A stretch of DNA of 64,000 nt from an uncultured Spirochaetales bacterium. Its GTDB lineage: Bacteria; Spirochaetota; Spirochaetia; Sphaerochaetales; Sphaerochaetaceae. Shown piece by piece: positions 25,089 through 33,406 of this stretch. The position numbers and the translations under genes are program-made. The stretch covers positions 496,001 through 560,000 of the forward strand of contig CASFDW010000001.1 in assembly GCA_949293595.1 (NCBI GenBank), in the 5' to 3' direction. Below the pieces are notes generated by a model. It saw only the letters and a list, made by a program, of their open reading frames with translations. It searched no databases and was not told the origin of the DNA. Position 1 is the first letter of the stretch, and each line of letters opens with the position of its first letter.

Positions 25089-27749
25089 ATGGCTGAAGTT
25101 AAGGAATTGTTTCCCGGGCAGACCGAACTGCAGCAGATGATCGAGCGCGTCAAAAGGGCTCAGCTCATCTACGCAAACTACCCGCAGGAAAAAGTCGACG
25201 CTATCTTCCGTGCCGCGGCTATCGCCGCCAACAACGCAAGGATCTCCCTTGCCCAGGATGCCGTCCAGGAAACCGGGATGGGAATCATCGAGGACAAGGT
25301 CATCAAGAACCATTTCGCAGCAGAGTACATCTTCCACAAGTACAAGGATGAGAAGACATGCGGCATCATCGAGGACGACCCCGGATTCGGAATCAAGAAG
25401 ATTGCAGAGGCTAAGGGTGTCATCTGCGGCATCATCCCGACGACAAACCCGACAAGCACCGCAATATTCAAATCCCTGATCGCCCTGAAGACCAGGAACG
25501 CCATAATATTCAGTCCGCATCCGAGGGCGAAGAAATGCACATGCGATGCGGCACGTATCGTCCTCAACGCGGCCGTCGAGGCAGGGGCGCCCGAGGACAT
25601 CATCGCATTCATCGAGGAGCCGAGCATGGAAAAGACCGACTATCTGATGAAGCATCCCCTTGTCAACCTCATTCTGGCGACAGGTGGTCCCGGAATGGTT
25701 AAATCGGCCTACTCCTCCGGCAAGCCCGCAATCGGCGTCGGAGCCGGAAACACCCCCGCCCTTCTCGACAAGAGCTGCAACATCAAGATGGCGGTCGCGT
25801 CCATTTTGATGAGCAAGACGTTCGACAACGGCGTGGTCTGCGCATCGGAGCAGTCCATCATCGTCCACAAGGACATATACAACGAGGTGAAGAAGGAGCT
25901 CAAGGAACAGGGTGCGCAGTTCCTTACCAAGGAACAGCATGACAAGCTCGCCGCGGTCATCCTCGACCCGCAGAGGGGGACTGTCAACCCGAAGATCGTC
26001 GGACAGCCCGCGTACAAGGTTGCGGAGATCGCAGGCTTCACAGTGCCGAAGGATGCAAAGGTGCTCATCGGCGAGGTTAAGAAGGTCGAGGCATCCGAGC
26101 CTTTCGCTCATGAGAAACTCTCACCGGTCCTTGGAATGTATTCCTGCGACAACTACGGGGAAGGATGCCTCATGGCAGCCAAGCTCATCGCCCTCGGCGG
26201 CTTCGGACACACATCCGTACTCTACGTGGACGAGAAGGAGCAGGACAAGATCGACAACTACGGAAAGACCGTGAAGACAAGCCGCGTGCTCATCAACATG
26301 CCGGCCAGCCAGGGAGCCATCGGAGACATATACAACTTCCGTCTCGAGCCGAGCCTCACGCTCGGATGCGGCAGCTGGGGCAACAACAGCATCAGCGAGA
26401 ACGTCGGCCCCAAGCATCTTTTGAACATCAAGACCGTGGCCGAGAGGAGAGAGAATATGCTTTGGTTCAAGCTTCCACCTAAAATCTATTTCAAGTACGG
26501 CTGCCTTCCCGTGGCACTGCAGGAGCTCGAGGGGAAGAAGAGGGCGTTCATCGTCACCGACAGCTTCCTCTTCTCCAGCGGAATGATCGACGACATAACC
26601 GACACGCTCAACAAGATCGGAGTCGAGACCGAGGTCTTCCATCAGGTCAAGCCCGATCCGACGCTCGGAACCATCAACACGGCGATGCAGCTCGTGAACG
26701 CATACAACCCGGACATCATCATCGCGGTCGGCGGAGGATCCCCGATGGACGCGGCGAAGATCATCTGGCTTTTGTATGAGCATCCGGAGGTCAAGTTCGA
26801 GGGACTCGCGCTCCGCTTCATGGACATCAGGAAGAGGATCTACGCGTTCCCGAACATGGGAAAGAAGGCGGAGCTCGTCTGCATCCCGACGACAAGCGGA
26901 ACAGGAAGCGAGGTCACGCCGTTCGCGATCATCACCGATGAGAAGACCGGCATGAAGTGGGCCATTGCGGACTACGCCCTCACGCCCAGCATGGCGATCG
27001 TCGACAGCAAGCTCGCAATGGGACAGCCCAAGGGACTGACCGCAAGCTGCGGAATCGACGTGCTCACACACGCACTCGAGGCACTCGTATCCTCGATGAG
27101 CACCGACTACACGAACGCCCTCTCCATCGAGGCGGCAAGGATCATCTTCAAGTACCTGCCGAGAGCCTATGCGGACGGAACAGACAAGAAGGCCAGGGAG
27201 AAGGTCCACAACGCGTCCACGATGGCCGGAATGGCTTTCAGCAACGCGTTCCTCGGCGTGTGCCACTCGATGGCCCACAAGCTCGGAGCAAGGTTCCACG
27301 TGCCGCACGGAATGGCCAACGCACTGCTTCTTACAAACGTCATCCGCTTCAACGCGAACGACAATCCGACAAAGCAGGCATCGTTCCCGCAGTACGAGTT
27401 CCCGTCGGTCATCAGCAGGTATGCACGCGTGGCGGACTACATCTCCACACCTGTGAACAATGCGAAGAACACGGACCTCATGGACAGCAGGAATGCGAAG
27501 ACACTCGAGGAAAAGGTCGAGATCCTCATCCAGGGCATCGAGGCCCTCAAGAAGGAACTCGGGGTACCCGCGAGCATCCAGGAATGGGGGGTCGACGAGG
27601 CGGAGTTCCTCGCTGCGGTCGACGAGCTCTCGGTGAAGGCGTTCGACGACCAGTGCACGGGAAGCAACCCGAGATACCCGCTGATCAGCCAGATCAAGCA
27701 GCTCTATCTCGATTCCTTCTACGGCAGGCCGTGGAAGGAAGAGGTCTGA
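25089..27749 (+). CDS. adhE: bifunctional acetaldehyde-CoA/alcohol dehydrogenase
   Basis: 886 residues, full length for AdhE, which reduces acetyl-CoA to acetaldehyde and then ethanol and so regenerates NAD+ in fermentation. The N-terminal aldehyde dehydrogenase half (1-440) has IPTTNPTST and the catalytic Cys in FDNGVVCASEQS (about 258). A linker leads to the iron-dependent alcohol dehydrogenase half (about 460-886) with GGGSPMDAAK, PTTSGTGSEVTPFAI and the iron ligands in MAHKLGARFHVPHG. It is monocistronic with a near-consensus promoter and a strong terminator. Codon use is very uniform, as expected for a highly expressed gene. Confidence 0.97.
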   Translation: MAEVKELFPGQTELQQMIERVKRAQLIYANYPQEKVDAIFRAAAIAANNARISLAQDAVQETGMGIIEDKVIKNHFAAEYIFHKYKDEKTCGIIEDDPGFGIKKIAEAKGVICGIIPTTNPTSTAIFKSLIALKTRNAIIFSPHPRAKKCTCDAARIVLNAAVEAGAPEDIIAFIEEPSMEKTDYLMKHPLVNLILATGGPGMVKSAYSSGKPAIGVGAGNTPALLDKSCNIKMAVASILMSKTFDNGVVCASEQSIIVHKDIYNEVKKELKEQGAQFLTKEQHDKLAAVILDPQRGTVNPKIVGQPAYKVAEIAGFTVPKDAKVLIGEVKKVEASEPFAHEKLSPVLGMYSCDNYGEGCLMAAKLIALGGFGHTSVLYVDEKEQDKIDNYGKTVKTSRVLINMPASQGAIGDIYNFRLEPSLTLGCGSWGNNSISENVGPKHLLNIKTVAERRENMLWFKLPPKIYFKYGCLPVALQELEGKKRAFIVTDSFLFSSGMIDDITDTLNKIGVETEVFHQVKPDPTLGTINTAMQLVNAYNPDIIIAVGGGSPMDAAKIIWLLYEHPEVKFEGLALRFMDIRKRIYAFPNMGKKAELVCIPTTSGTGSEVTPFAIITDEKTGMKWAIADYALTPSMAIVDSKLAMGQPKGLTASCGIDVLTHALEALVSSMSTDYTNALSIEAARIIFKYLPRAYADGTDKKAREKVHNASTMAGMAFSNAFLGVCHSMAHKLGARFHVPHGMANALLLTNVIRFNANDNPTKQASFPQYEFPSVISRYARVADYISTPVNNAKNTDLMDSRNAKTLEEKVEILIQGIEALKKELGVPASIQEWGVDEAEFLAAVDELSVKAFDDQCTGSNPRYPLISQIKQLYLDSFYGRPWKEEV

Positions 27750-27766
27750 AAGGACCGATGACACAG

Positions 27767-27793
27767 GGTGCCGGCAAAAACCGGCACCTTTTT
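27767..27793 (+). terminator. intrinsic terminator of adhE
   Basis: GGTGCCGG (27767-27774), loop CAAAAA, CCGGCACC (27781-27788), then TTTTT. It starts 17 bases after the stop. Confidence 0.9.
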
Positions 27794-27922
27794 ATTTGCA
27801 CGGAAAATGCCGGAAAGGAGACAGGCTTTGTTTCCAGGGCGAAAGGAGCATCGGAAATCATGCTCTCATGATGCGGCGGGGAAGGCTTCCTGCCGTCCAG
27901 TCATGCCAAAAGCTCCGGAAGG

Positions 27923-27952
27923 ACAAAAAAAAATCCGCCGTTCTGGCGGATT
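27923..27952 (-). terminator. intrinsic terminator of the rubredoxin gene
   Basis: Minus strand AATCCGCC, loop AGAAC, GGCGGATT, then a run of seven or more T. It lies about 20 bases past the rubredoxin stop at 27972. Confidence 0.85.
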
Positions 27953-27971
27953 GCGTGGAGAGCCTGCGGGC

Positions 27972-28088
27972 TCATTCCTCGACTTTCTCGAAAGCATCGG
28001 CACCGGCTCCGCAGAGAGGACATACGAAATCCTCTGGCAGCTCCTCGCCCTCATATTCATAACCACAAAGTGTGCATACCCATTTCAT
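27972..28088 (-). CDS. short rubredoxin (38 residues)
   Basis: A tiny gene starting at ATG 28088 with AAGGAG nine bases upstream and its own terminator. The protein begins [14 protein letters not shown] and later has FVCPLCGAG: the two Cys-x-x-Cys-Gly knuckles that hold one iron in rubredoxins, at residues 5/8 and 23/26. Rubredoxins usually have about 52 residues. This one lacks roughly 14 between the knuckles, which brings it close to the compact rubredoxin-like or desulforedoxin size. It should act as a one-electron carrier in the cytoplasm, for example in detoxifying oxygen or peroxide. Promoter and operator-like dyads lie upstream. Confidence 0.88.
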   Translation of the reverse strand: MKWVCTLCGYEYEGEELPEDFVCPLCGAGADAFEKVEE

Positions 28089-28116
28089 AGCATTTTCTCC
28101 TTGTTCAAAAATATCG

Positions 28117-28149
28117 TAAGGTCGATGACCTTATGTAAAAAGTATAATA
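28117..28149 (-). promoter_or_regulatory. rubredoxin promoter with palindromic operator at the transcription start
   Basis: Minus strand TATTAT/TATACT at 28149-28141 forms the -10 region. Immediately downstream, TAAGGTC-ATC-GACCTTA (28133-28117) is a perfect 17-base dyad covering roughly +1 to +17. That is where a repressor would block initiation or clearance. No gene for the cognate regulator is apparent. Confidence 0.5.
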
Positions 28150-28178
28150 CATTTCCCTCCGGGTGTGTACATCAATTG

Positions 28179-28193
28179 TGTGACTTGGTCACA
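28179..28193. promoter_or_regulatory. TGTGAC-TTG-GTCACA dyad upstream of the rubredoxin promoter
   Basis: A perfect 15-base inverted repeat with the half-site TGTGA/TCACA of Crp/Fnr-type regulators, but with five instead of six central bases. It is about 30 bases upstream of the rubredoxin -10 region and directly past the ABC exporter stop, so an activator site for rubredoxin is plausible. Confidence 0.45.
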
Positions 28194-28195
28194 AA

Positions 28196-29974
28196 TCACA
28201 CCTCGAGGAACTGCGCCTCGTACAATGCCCGGTAGATTCCGCCCTCCCTGCCGACAAGACTGTCGTGGCTGCCCCGCTCGACAATGGTCCTGTCCTGAAT
28301 GACGAATATCTCGTCCGCGTTCCTTATCGTGGAGAGGCGGTGGGCGACGACGAAGCACGTGCGTCCCTGCATTATCAGCCCCATCCCCTTCTGTACGAGT
28401 ATCTCACTCTCCGTGTCTATTGCGCTTGTCGCCTCGTCGAGGATGAGTATCCGCGGATCGGCGATCAGGGTCCTGGCGAGCGCCAGCAGCTGCCGCTGCC
28501 CCTGCGAGAACGACGACGATGTCACCCTGCCGTCGTATCCGCCCGGATGCTCGAGGATGAACTTCTCGGCTCCGATCAGCCGGCATGCGGCACGCATCTC
28601 CTCTTCCCCGACATCCTGCCTTCCGTACAGGAGGTTCTCCCTGACTGTCCCCGTGAAAAGAAAAGGATCCTGGGTCATCACGGCTATCGACTCCCTGAGG
28701 TTCGAAAACCTGATGCGGCTTATGTCCATGCCGTCGATCATGACGGAGCCTGAAACAGGATCGTAGAACCTCGCTATCAGGTTGACCACGGTCGTCTTTC
28801 CGGCGCCCGTCTCACCGACAAGGGCGATCGTACGACCTTTTCTGACACAAAAGGACAGGTCCTCGAGGATGAGCTTGTCCGGCTCGTCCGGATATGCGAA
28901 GGAAACGGACGAGAATTCCACGGATCCCTCGCGTATCGCGAAGTCGACCGCATCATCAGCCTCGACCAGGGATGCCGGCGTGTCGAGGAGCTCGAAGACC
29001 CTGCCTGCCGCGGTTATGTTGTTGGTCAGCTGGTTGTAGGTCATCGCAAGCTGCCTGATCGGCATCCAGAAGAGCGTGAGATAGGAAGAGAACGCGACAA
29101 GCTCCCCTATCCCGTCCCTGCCTATGCCCAGGACGGAATATCCGAGCAGGTACAACGACACAAGCCCGAGGCCGTTCGCGACCGACCAGACGACATTCAT
29201 CAGGTCGCTCCTCCTGACGGCCCGGTTCCAGCTTGATTCGACATCTCCTATTATTTCCTCGAACGTCTTCTCCGTCTCGCTTTCCGCATTGAAGGCCTGG
29301 ACTATCCTTATGCCGGAATAGTTTTCATGACTGAAGGCGTTCAGGTTGGACTGCTTCTTCCTGAAGGCCTCCCAGTTCGAGAACCCACGGATCGTGACGA
29401 GGTATGTGGAGGCGACGAACAACGGCACCACCATCACCGCACTCAGGGCAAGGACAGGGTTGGACACAAGCATCGCCGCGAGTATGCCGGCTATCATGAT
29501 CAGATTGGGCAGGATGCTCGTTACAAGCTGGCTCATCATGTCCTTCATGCTTGTTATGTCATTTATCAGCCTTGAAAGGATCTTTCCTGTCGGGCGGGAA
29601 TCGAAATAGAACAGGCTCAGCGAACCGAGATGCGCGAAGGCGTCCCTCCTTATCGTATGGACAATGCTGTTCGCGACGCCGGCCATGATGCGCATGCGCA
29701 CCGTGTTGCAGATCCACCAGGCCATGCACAGGAGGAAACCGGCGGACACCGTCCGCACGAGACCTTCCGCATCCTTGGCCATCACATCCACGTCTATGGC
29801 ATGCTCCACAAGCCTTGGAAGGATTATCACGATCGCCGAGCACACCGTCATGAGGACAATGGACAAGGCTATGGCCCTCCTGTGCCGTGCCAGATACGAG
29901 AACACTCGCGCAAGTATCCTCTTCTTGTCGGTGGTTGCATTCCTCTCATCGGTCCTGAACGTCTCCACAGCCAT
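28196..29974 (-). CDS. heterodimeric ABC exporter subunit, consensus ATP site
   Basis: 592 residues from the ATG at 29974, which has GGGGAGG seven bases upstream and follows the partner stop by one base. Six membrane segments lie in residues 30-320; the ATPase lies in about 345-590. The Walker A is GETGAGKTT, the signature SFSQGQRQL, the Walker B ILILDEATSA with the catalytic Glu, and the switch VAHRLS with His. It therefore supplies the hydrolysing site of a heterodimer with the product of 29976-31685. It belongs to a different branch from the pairs at 1478-5094 and 33407-37019, lacking their WAWKHPH insertion. A TetR gene is divergent from the pair. Confidence 0.92.
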   Translation of the reverse strand: MAVETFRTDERNATTDKKRILARVFSYLARHRRAIALSIVLMTVCSAIVIILPRLVEHAIDVDVMAKDAEGLVRTVSAGFLLCMAWWICNTVRMRIMAGVANSIVHTIRRDAFAHLGSLSLFYFDSRPTGKILSRLINDITSMKDMMSQLVTSILPNLIMIAGILAAMLVSNPVLALSAVMVVPLFVASTYLVTIRGFSNWEAFRKKQSNLNAFSHENYSGIRIVQAFNAESETEKTFEEIIGDVESSWNRAVRRSDLMNVVWSVANGLGLVSLYLLGYSVLGIGRDGIGELVAFSSYLTLFWMPIRQLAMTYNQLTNNITAAGRVFELLDTPASLVEADDAVDFAIREGSVEFSSVSFAYPDEPDKLILEDLSFCVRKGRTIALVGETGAGKTTVVNLIARFYDPVSGSVMIDGMDISRIRFSNLRESIAVMTQDPFLFTGTVRENLLYGRQDVGEEEMRAACRLIGAEKFILEHPGGYDGRVTSSSFSQGQRQLLALARTLIADPRILILDEATSAIDTESEILVQKGMGLIMQGRTCFVVAHRLSTIRNADEIFVIQDRTIVERGSHDSLVGREGGIYRALYEAQFLEV

Positions 29975-29975
29975 G

Positions 29976-31685
29976 TCACACCTCCCCGCCATATTGGGCA
30001 AAATACGTCCTGCTGTACAGCCCGCCCAGCTTCATGAGTGTCTCATGATCACCCCGCTCGGCAACCGAACCGTTTTCCAAAAAGATGATCTCGTCGGCGT
30101 TCCTCACCGCGCTTATCCTGTGCGCGATTATTATCTTGCTGCGGGAACCGAGATCCTTGACGCTCCTTTGTATCTTTTTCTCCGTTTCCATGTCCAGCGC
30201 GCTCGTGGCATCATCCAGGATCAGGACTGGGGAATCCTTTGCAAAGGCCCTGGCGATGCTTATCCTCTGCTTCTGTCCTCCGGAGAGCCCGACCCCCTTC
30301 TCGCCTATCACGGTCTCCTCCCCGTCGGAAAGCTTTTTCACGAAATCCAGGGCGCACGCGCTCTTCAGCGCCGAGATGACGGAATCCTTGGACATGCTGT
30401 CCCTTTTGCCGATGCTCACGTTGGAATCTATCCTGTCGGAAAAAAGGAAGGTCTCCTGACCAACTATGGACACAAGACTTCTGACGGTCGAAAGCCTCAT
30501 CTCATCAAGAGGTATGCCGGAATAAGTTATCCTGCCTCCGCTGGGGTCGGCAAACCGTGCGATCAAAGAACAGATTGTGCTCTTTCCGCTGCCTGTGGCG
30601 CCCATTATACCCAATGTCCTGCCACTTTCCAGCGTGAACGAGACATCATTTAGTATTTTCCTTCCATCAACCTCGAAGCACACGCCATCGAAAATAAGCG
30701 GTCCTGACAAAGGAACATCGCAAATTTCCCCGTCCCTCACCAGGCTTTTCCTGTCGAATATGTCCAGAAGCTTCCTGGAGGAGGCGTTCGCATTGCTTAT
30801 CGCCTGTAGGACCCAGCCAAGATCCATCATCGGCCATGCCAGGTTCGCGACATACATCGTCACGGCTGCGGCCTCGCCGAGGCTCATCATCCCCCTCATC
30901 ACCAGCAGGCCGGAGGAGAGCACCGACAATATCTGCATCGCCCTGGCAAGGGCGCTCATCGGGCTCATCGTGTCCGCCCACAGGAAATCGACGTCGAGAT
31001 TGAGGCGGAAGAACCTGTTGTTGTGTCGAGAGAAACGCTCCTGCTCGAACTTCTCCCGGCCGAACGCCTTCACGGTCCGTATCCCGCTCAGGACCTCGGA
31101 GGCATCCTCATTCATATCCGCCGTCTCGTCGCTTATCTTGTCATATATCCCGTCCCCCTTCCTTTCGGCGAAGAAGGCTATCAGGAATATCGCCGGCATC
31201 AGCATGGCAGGCACTATCAGCCCGTACAGGCTTATTTTCATGAGCATGTACAGGAAAATGACCGTATGGAACACGATCTCGACCGTGAACACTCCGACGA
31301 AGCCAAAGACGAAGCCGACGTTCTCAACATCCTGCTTCGTGCGGCTCATCAGCTCACCGGGGTTGTTGTCGGTGAAGAATCCCATGTCCATGCTTTGTAT
31401 GTGCCTGAACAGATCCCTCCTCATCCCCTTCTGGGTGAACGCGCTCATCTTGTCCGAGCAGTACTCCTGCACGTAATACCCAACGGCCATCACGGACGAC
31501 AGTAGGACAATGAGAGCGACGTACGGCAAAAGCCGGTTTCCTGCGCTGGAGACGAAAACATCGTCTATGATCCTCTGCGTGACCATGGGCAGGAGCGAAT
31601 CGGCCGTCACGGCCGAAAACAGCCCGATAAATGAAAACAGGTACAACCTCTTCCTTTTCAACGCATATTTAAAAAGCCTGAGCAT
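29976..31685 (-). CDS. heterodimeric ABC exporter subunit with degenerate ATP site
   Basis: 569 residues: six membrane segments (15-300) and an ATPase domain (about 325-565). The Walker A is GATGSGKST, the signature GLSGGQKQR, and the Walker B ILDDATSALD with Asp in place of the catalytic Glu; the switch His is kept (IAHRIS). The loss of the Glu alone makes this the regulatory half of the pair. GGAG lies nine bases before the ATG. A 15-codon open frame with a very strong ribosome site (31753-31800) lies in its leader. The divergent TetR gene at 31942 is the likely regulator. Confidence 0.92.
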   Translation of the reverse strand: MLRLFKYALKRKRLYLFSFIGLFSAVTADSLLPMVTQRIIDDVFVSSAGNRLLPYVALIVLLSSVMAVGYYVQEYCSDKMSAFTQKGMRRDLFRHIQSMDMGFFTDNNPGELMSRTKQDVENVGFVFGFVGVFTVEIVFHTVIFLYMLMKISLYGLIVPAMLMPAIFLIAFFAERKGDGIYDKISDETADMNEDASEVLSGIRTVKAFGREKFEQERFSRHNNRFFRLNLDVDFLWADTMSPMSALARAMQILSVLSSGLLVMRGMMSLGEAAAVTMYVANLAWPMMDLGWVLQAISNANASSRKLLDIFDRKSLVRDGEICDVPLSGPLIFDGVCFEVDGRKILNDVSFTLESGRTLGIMGATGSGKSTICSLIARFADPSGGRITYSGIPLDEMRLSTVRSLVSIVGQETFLFSDRIDSNVSIGKRDSMSKDSVISALKSACALDFVKKLSDGEETVIGEKGVGLSGGQKQRISIARAFAKDSPVLILDDATSALDMETEKKIQRSVKDLGSRSKIIIAHRISAVRNADEIIFLENGSVAERGDHETLMKLGGLYSRTYFAQYGGEV

Positions 31686-31752
31686 GAATCATTTCTCCAA
31701 AAAACGACGGATGAAAGCAGAACAAAACCAAACACCAAGGGAAGAAGGTCTT

Positions 31753-31800
31753 TCAAACCGGGGAAGAAGGGCGCGTGCCGTATGTCATGACCGAATACAT
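31753..31800 (-). CDS. possible leader peptide of the ABC exporter mRNA
   Basis: An ATG at 31800 is preceded at seven bases by GGAGGAGGGAG, the strongest ribosome site in this region, and opens a 15-codon frame, MYSVMTYGTRPSSPV. It ends 67 bases before the exporter ATG and lies in the exporter leader if transcription starts near 31830. Short translated leaders ahead of drug-resistance and efflux genes often mediate attenuation by stalled ribosomes. No clear alternative hairpin sequestering the exporter ribosome site could be drawn by eye, so the regulatory role is speculative. Confidence 0.4.
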   Translation of the reverse strand: MYSVMTYGTRPSSPV

Positions 31801-31876
31801 GTCTCCCTCCTCCTCTTCAGCATACTTTAATATGCATATCATATACAGTGCGTTTAGGCAACTTAAAAATCCATGC

Positions 31877-31929
31877 TTTACAAACGCAGGGTGCCGGATT
31901 TAAAATGACCAATAAGCCATATTTGGTCA
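31877..31929 (+). promoter_or_regulatory. tetR promoter with overlapping inverted-repeat operator
   Basis: TTTACA (31877-31882), an 18-base spacer and TAAAAT (31901-31906) form the promoter. TGACCAA (31906-31912) and TTGGTCA (31923-31929), separated by ten bases, form a perfect dyad covering the transcription start and ending just ahead of the ribosome site. The position fits autorepression by the TetR protein. Confidence 0.6.
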
Positions 31930-31941
31930 CAGGAGGGCATG

Positions 31942-32514
31942 ATGCCGAAGATTTTCTCGCAGGAAGACAGGACGGAGATATCGAACAGGCTCAAAGCAAA
32001 CGCGCTGCAGCTTCTCAGGGAAAAGCCCTACAGGAAGATAACCGTCGAGGAGATAACAGGGAGGACGGGCATCGCAAAGGGGACGTTCTACAACTTCTTC
32101 ACGAGCAAGGAAGACTTCTTCTACATCATCCTTCTTGAAATGAGCGGGGAGAACGTCGAGAGGATAAGGGCGATCGCGGGCAGGCAGGTCTCCAAAAAAC
32201 AGGAGCTGAGAAGCCTTCTTGCCGAGATGATCCTGGATATGGAGAGTCCGACGGACAATCTCGACAAGGACGACATCAGCATCATCACACGCCTGAAAAA
32301 CGGAGCATCGTTCCCCGACGAGGCAAAGCTGTTCGCACAGGCACTGTACGACGGAAGGCTCAAGATCAGGAAGGATGCGGACAGAACCACGGTCGAGAAC
32401 CTGCTGACAGTGATCCTCCAGCAGCGCAAGATCAACATGGAGACCCCGATAAGGAACTACGGGGAGCTTGTGAGGCTTCTGGTCAAGGCATTGGTCAACT
32501 ATCTATACGAATAG
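31942..32514 (+). CDS. TetR-family transcriptional regulator
   Basis: 190 residues. The N-terminal helix-turn-helix is typical: ITVEEITGRTGIAKGTFYNFFTSKEDFFY (about 30-58). The C-terminal 130 residues form the all-helical ligand domain. The ATG at 31942 is preferred over the one at 31939 because AGGAGG (31931-31936) then sits at five bases. It is divergent from the exporter pair ending at 31685, and a dyad covers its own transcription start, so control of itself and probably of the exporter is likely. The inducer is unknown. Confidence 0.88.
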   Translation: MPKIFSQEDRTEISNRLKANALQLLREKPYRKITVEEITGRTGIAKGTFYNFFTSKEDFFYIILLEMSGENVERIRAIAGRQVSKKQELRSLLAEMILDMESPTDNLDKDDISIITRLKNGASFPDEAKLFAQALYDGRLKIRKDADRTTVENLLTVILQQRKINMETPIRNYGELVRLLVKALVNYLYE

Positions 32515-32582
32515 AATATACATTCTGACTTCGGATTGACATATTGATTTCTTAATAGACGCTCCACATGACTGGAAGCATA

Positions 32583-33284
32583 TTAATTCCTGCGTCTGCC
32601 GCGCTTCTCCTGCTTCATCCTCCGGATCATGTCCTTCATCTGCTGGTTGGCATCCTCCATCTCGCTCTCCTTCACCAGGTGAAGCCTGCGGTACGTCAGA
32701 AGCGTGTCGGGGGACATGGACGAGTGGCAGCATTCGCCCACTATCTTCTCGAGCACCTCGTGGTCGAGATACCCGTAATTTCGGAAGAAGCTTGCGGAGA
32801 GGTTCTCCACCGCATTGAAGAGGGCGTCAGAGGAAATCGAAAAAGGGGTGTTCCTCAGCGAGAGCACAGTACCATCACCGCACAGCTCGATGTCGGAATA
32901 GACCTTCTCCTCGTCCTGGCGGAACCTCTTCTCCTTCCGGCTCCATCTCATGCTGTAGAGGCAGACACCCTTGTCGAGAAGCTCCGCGAAGACGAAGCTG
33001 TCCGAAAGCAGCATCTTGGAACAGAGAAGGTACATCTCGAAGAAATTCGCATTGAGGATCAGGAATCCGCCCTCCCCGTCACCTTCCACGGGGACGCACT
33101 CGAGCTTGGCCGAGGACAGATAGCTTTCAACAGCCTCGCCGAACAGGTCCGTCTCCAGGGACGAGGACGATGGATAGACGGCGGCGAACGTCAGGGCGCA
33201 TCGGTTCCAGAGGCCTCTCTTTCCACACCCGGGACTTTTGATCTGACTGGAATCCTTTGATAATAAAACGCATTCAAAGTCCAC
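32583..33284 (-). CDS. hypothetical protein, no recognised family
   Basis: 233 residues from a GTG at 33284 with AGGAGG seven bases upstream. There is no signal peptide and no membrane segment, so it is cytoplasmic. The middle is mixed alpha/beta (NANFFEMYLLCSKMLLSDSFVFAELLDKG). The last 35 residues are a charged, probably helical tail (KESEMEDANQQMKDMIRRMK) ending in a run of Arg. It stands alone between the TetR gene and a convergently placed ABC pair. Cys residues are scattered and do not form a metal motif. I do not recognise it. Confidence 0.62.
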   Translation of the reverse strand: MDFECVLLSKDSSQIKSPGCGKRGLWNRCALTFAAVYPSSSSLETDLFGEAVESYLSSAKLECVPVEGDGEGGFLILNANFFEMYLLCSKMLLSDSFVFAELLDKGVCLYSMRWSRKEKRFRQDEEKVYSDIELCGDGTVLSLRNTPFSISSDALFNAVENLSASFFRNYGYLDHEVLEKIVGECCHSSMSPDTLLTYRRLHLVKESEMEDANQQMKDMIRRMKQEKRGRRRN

Positions 33285-33333
33285 GGGAATCCTCCTAGCA
33301 TGGACATGATACCATATCTTTCACATCCATTAA

Positions 33334-33373
33334 TAAAAAAAAAGAAAAATGACCGGCATCCGATGGATACCGG
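33334..33373 (-). terminator. intrinsic terminator of the MarR-ABC operon
   Basis: Minus strand CCGGTATCC-ATC-GGATGCCGG (33373-33353, one mismatch), followed by TCATTTTTCTTTTTTTTT. It lies about 35 bases after the stop at 33407. Confidence 0.7.
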
Positions 33374-33406
33374 CTGGAAATGAGATAATTAGGAAGGCAC
33401 CGCCGG

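Noticed and set aside
26121..27764. A 547-codon minus-strand open frame
   Set aside because: Antisense to adhE; composition is biased and no motif is present.
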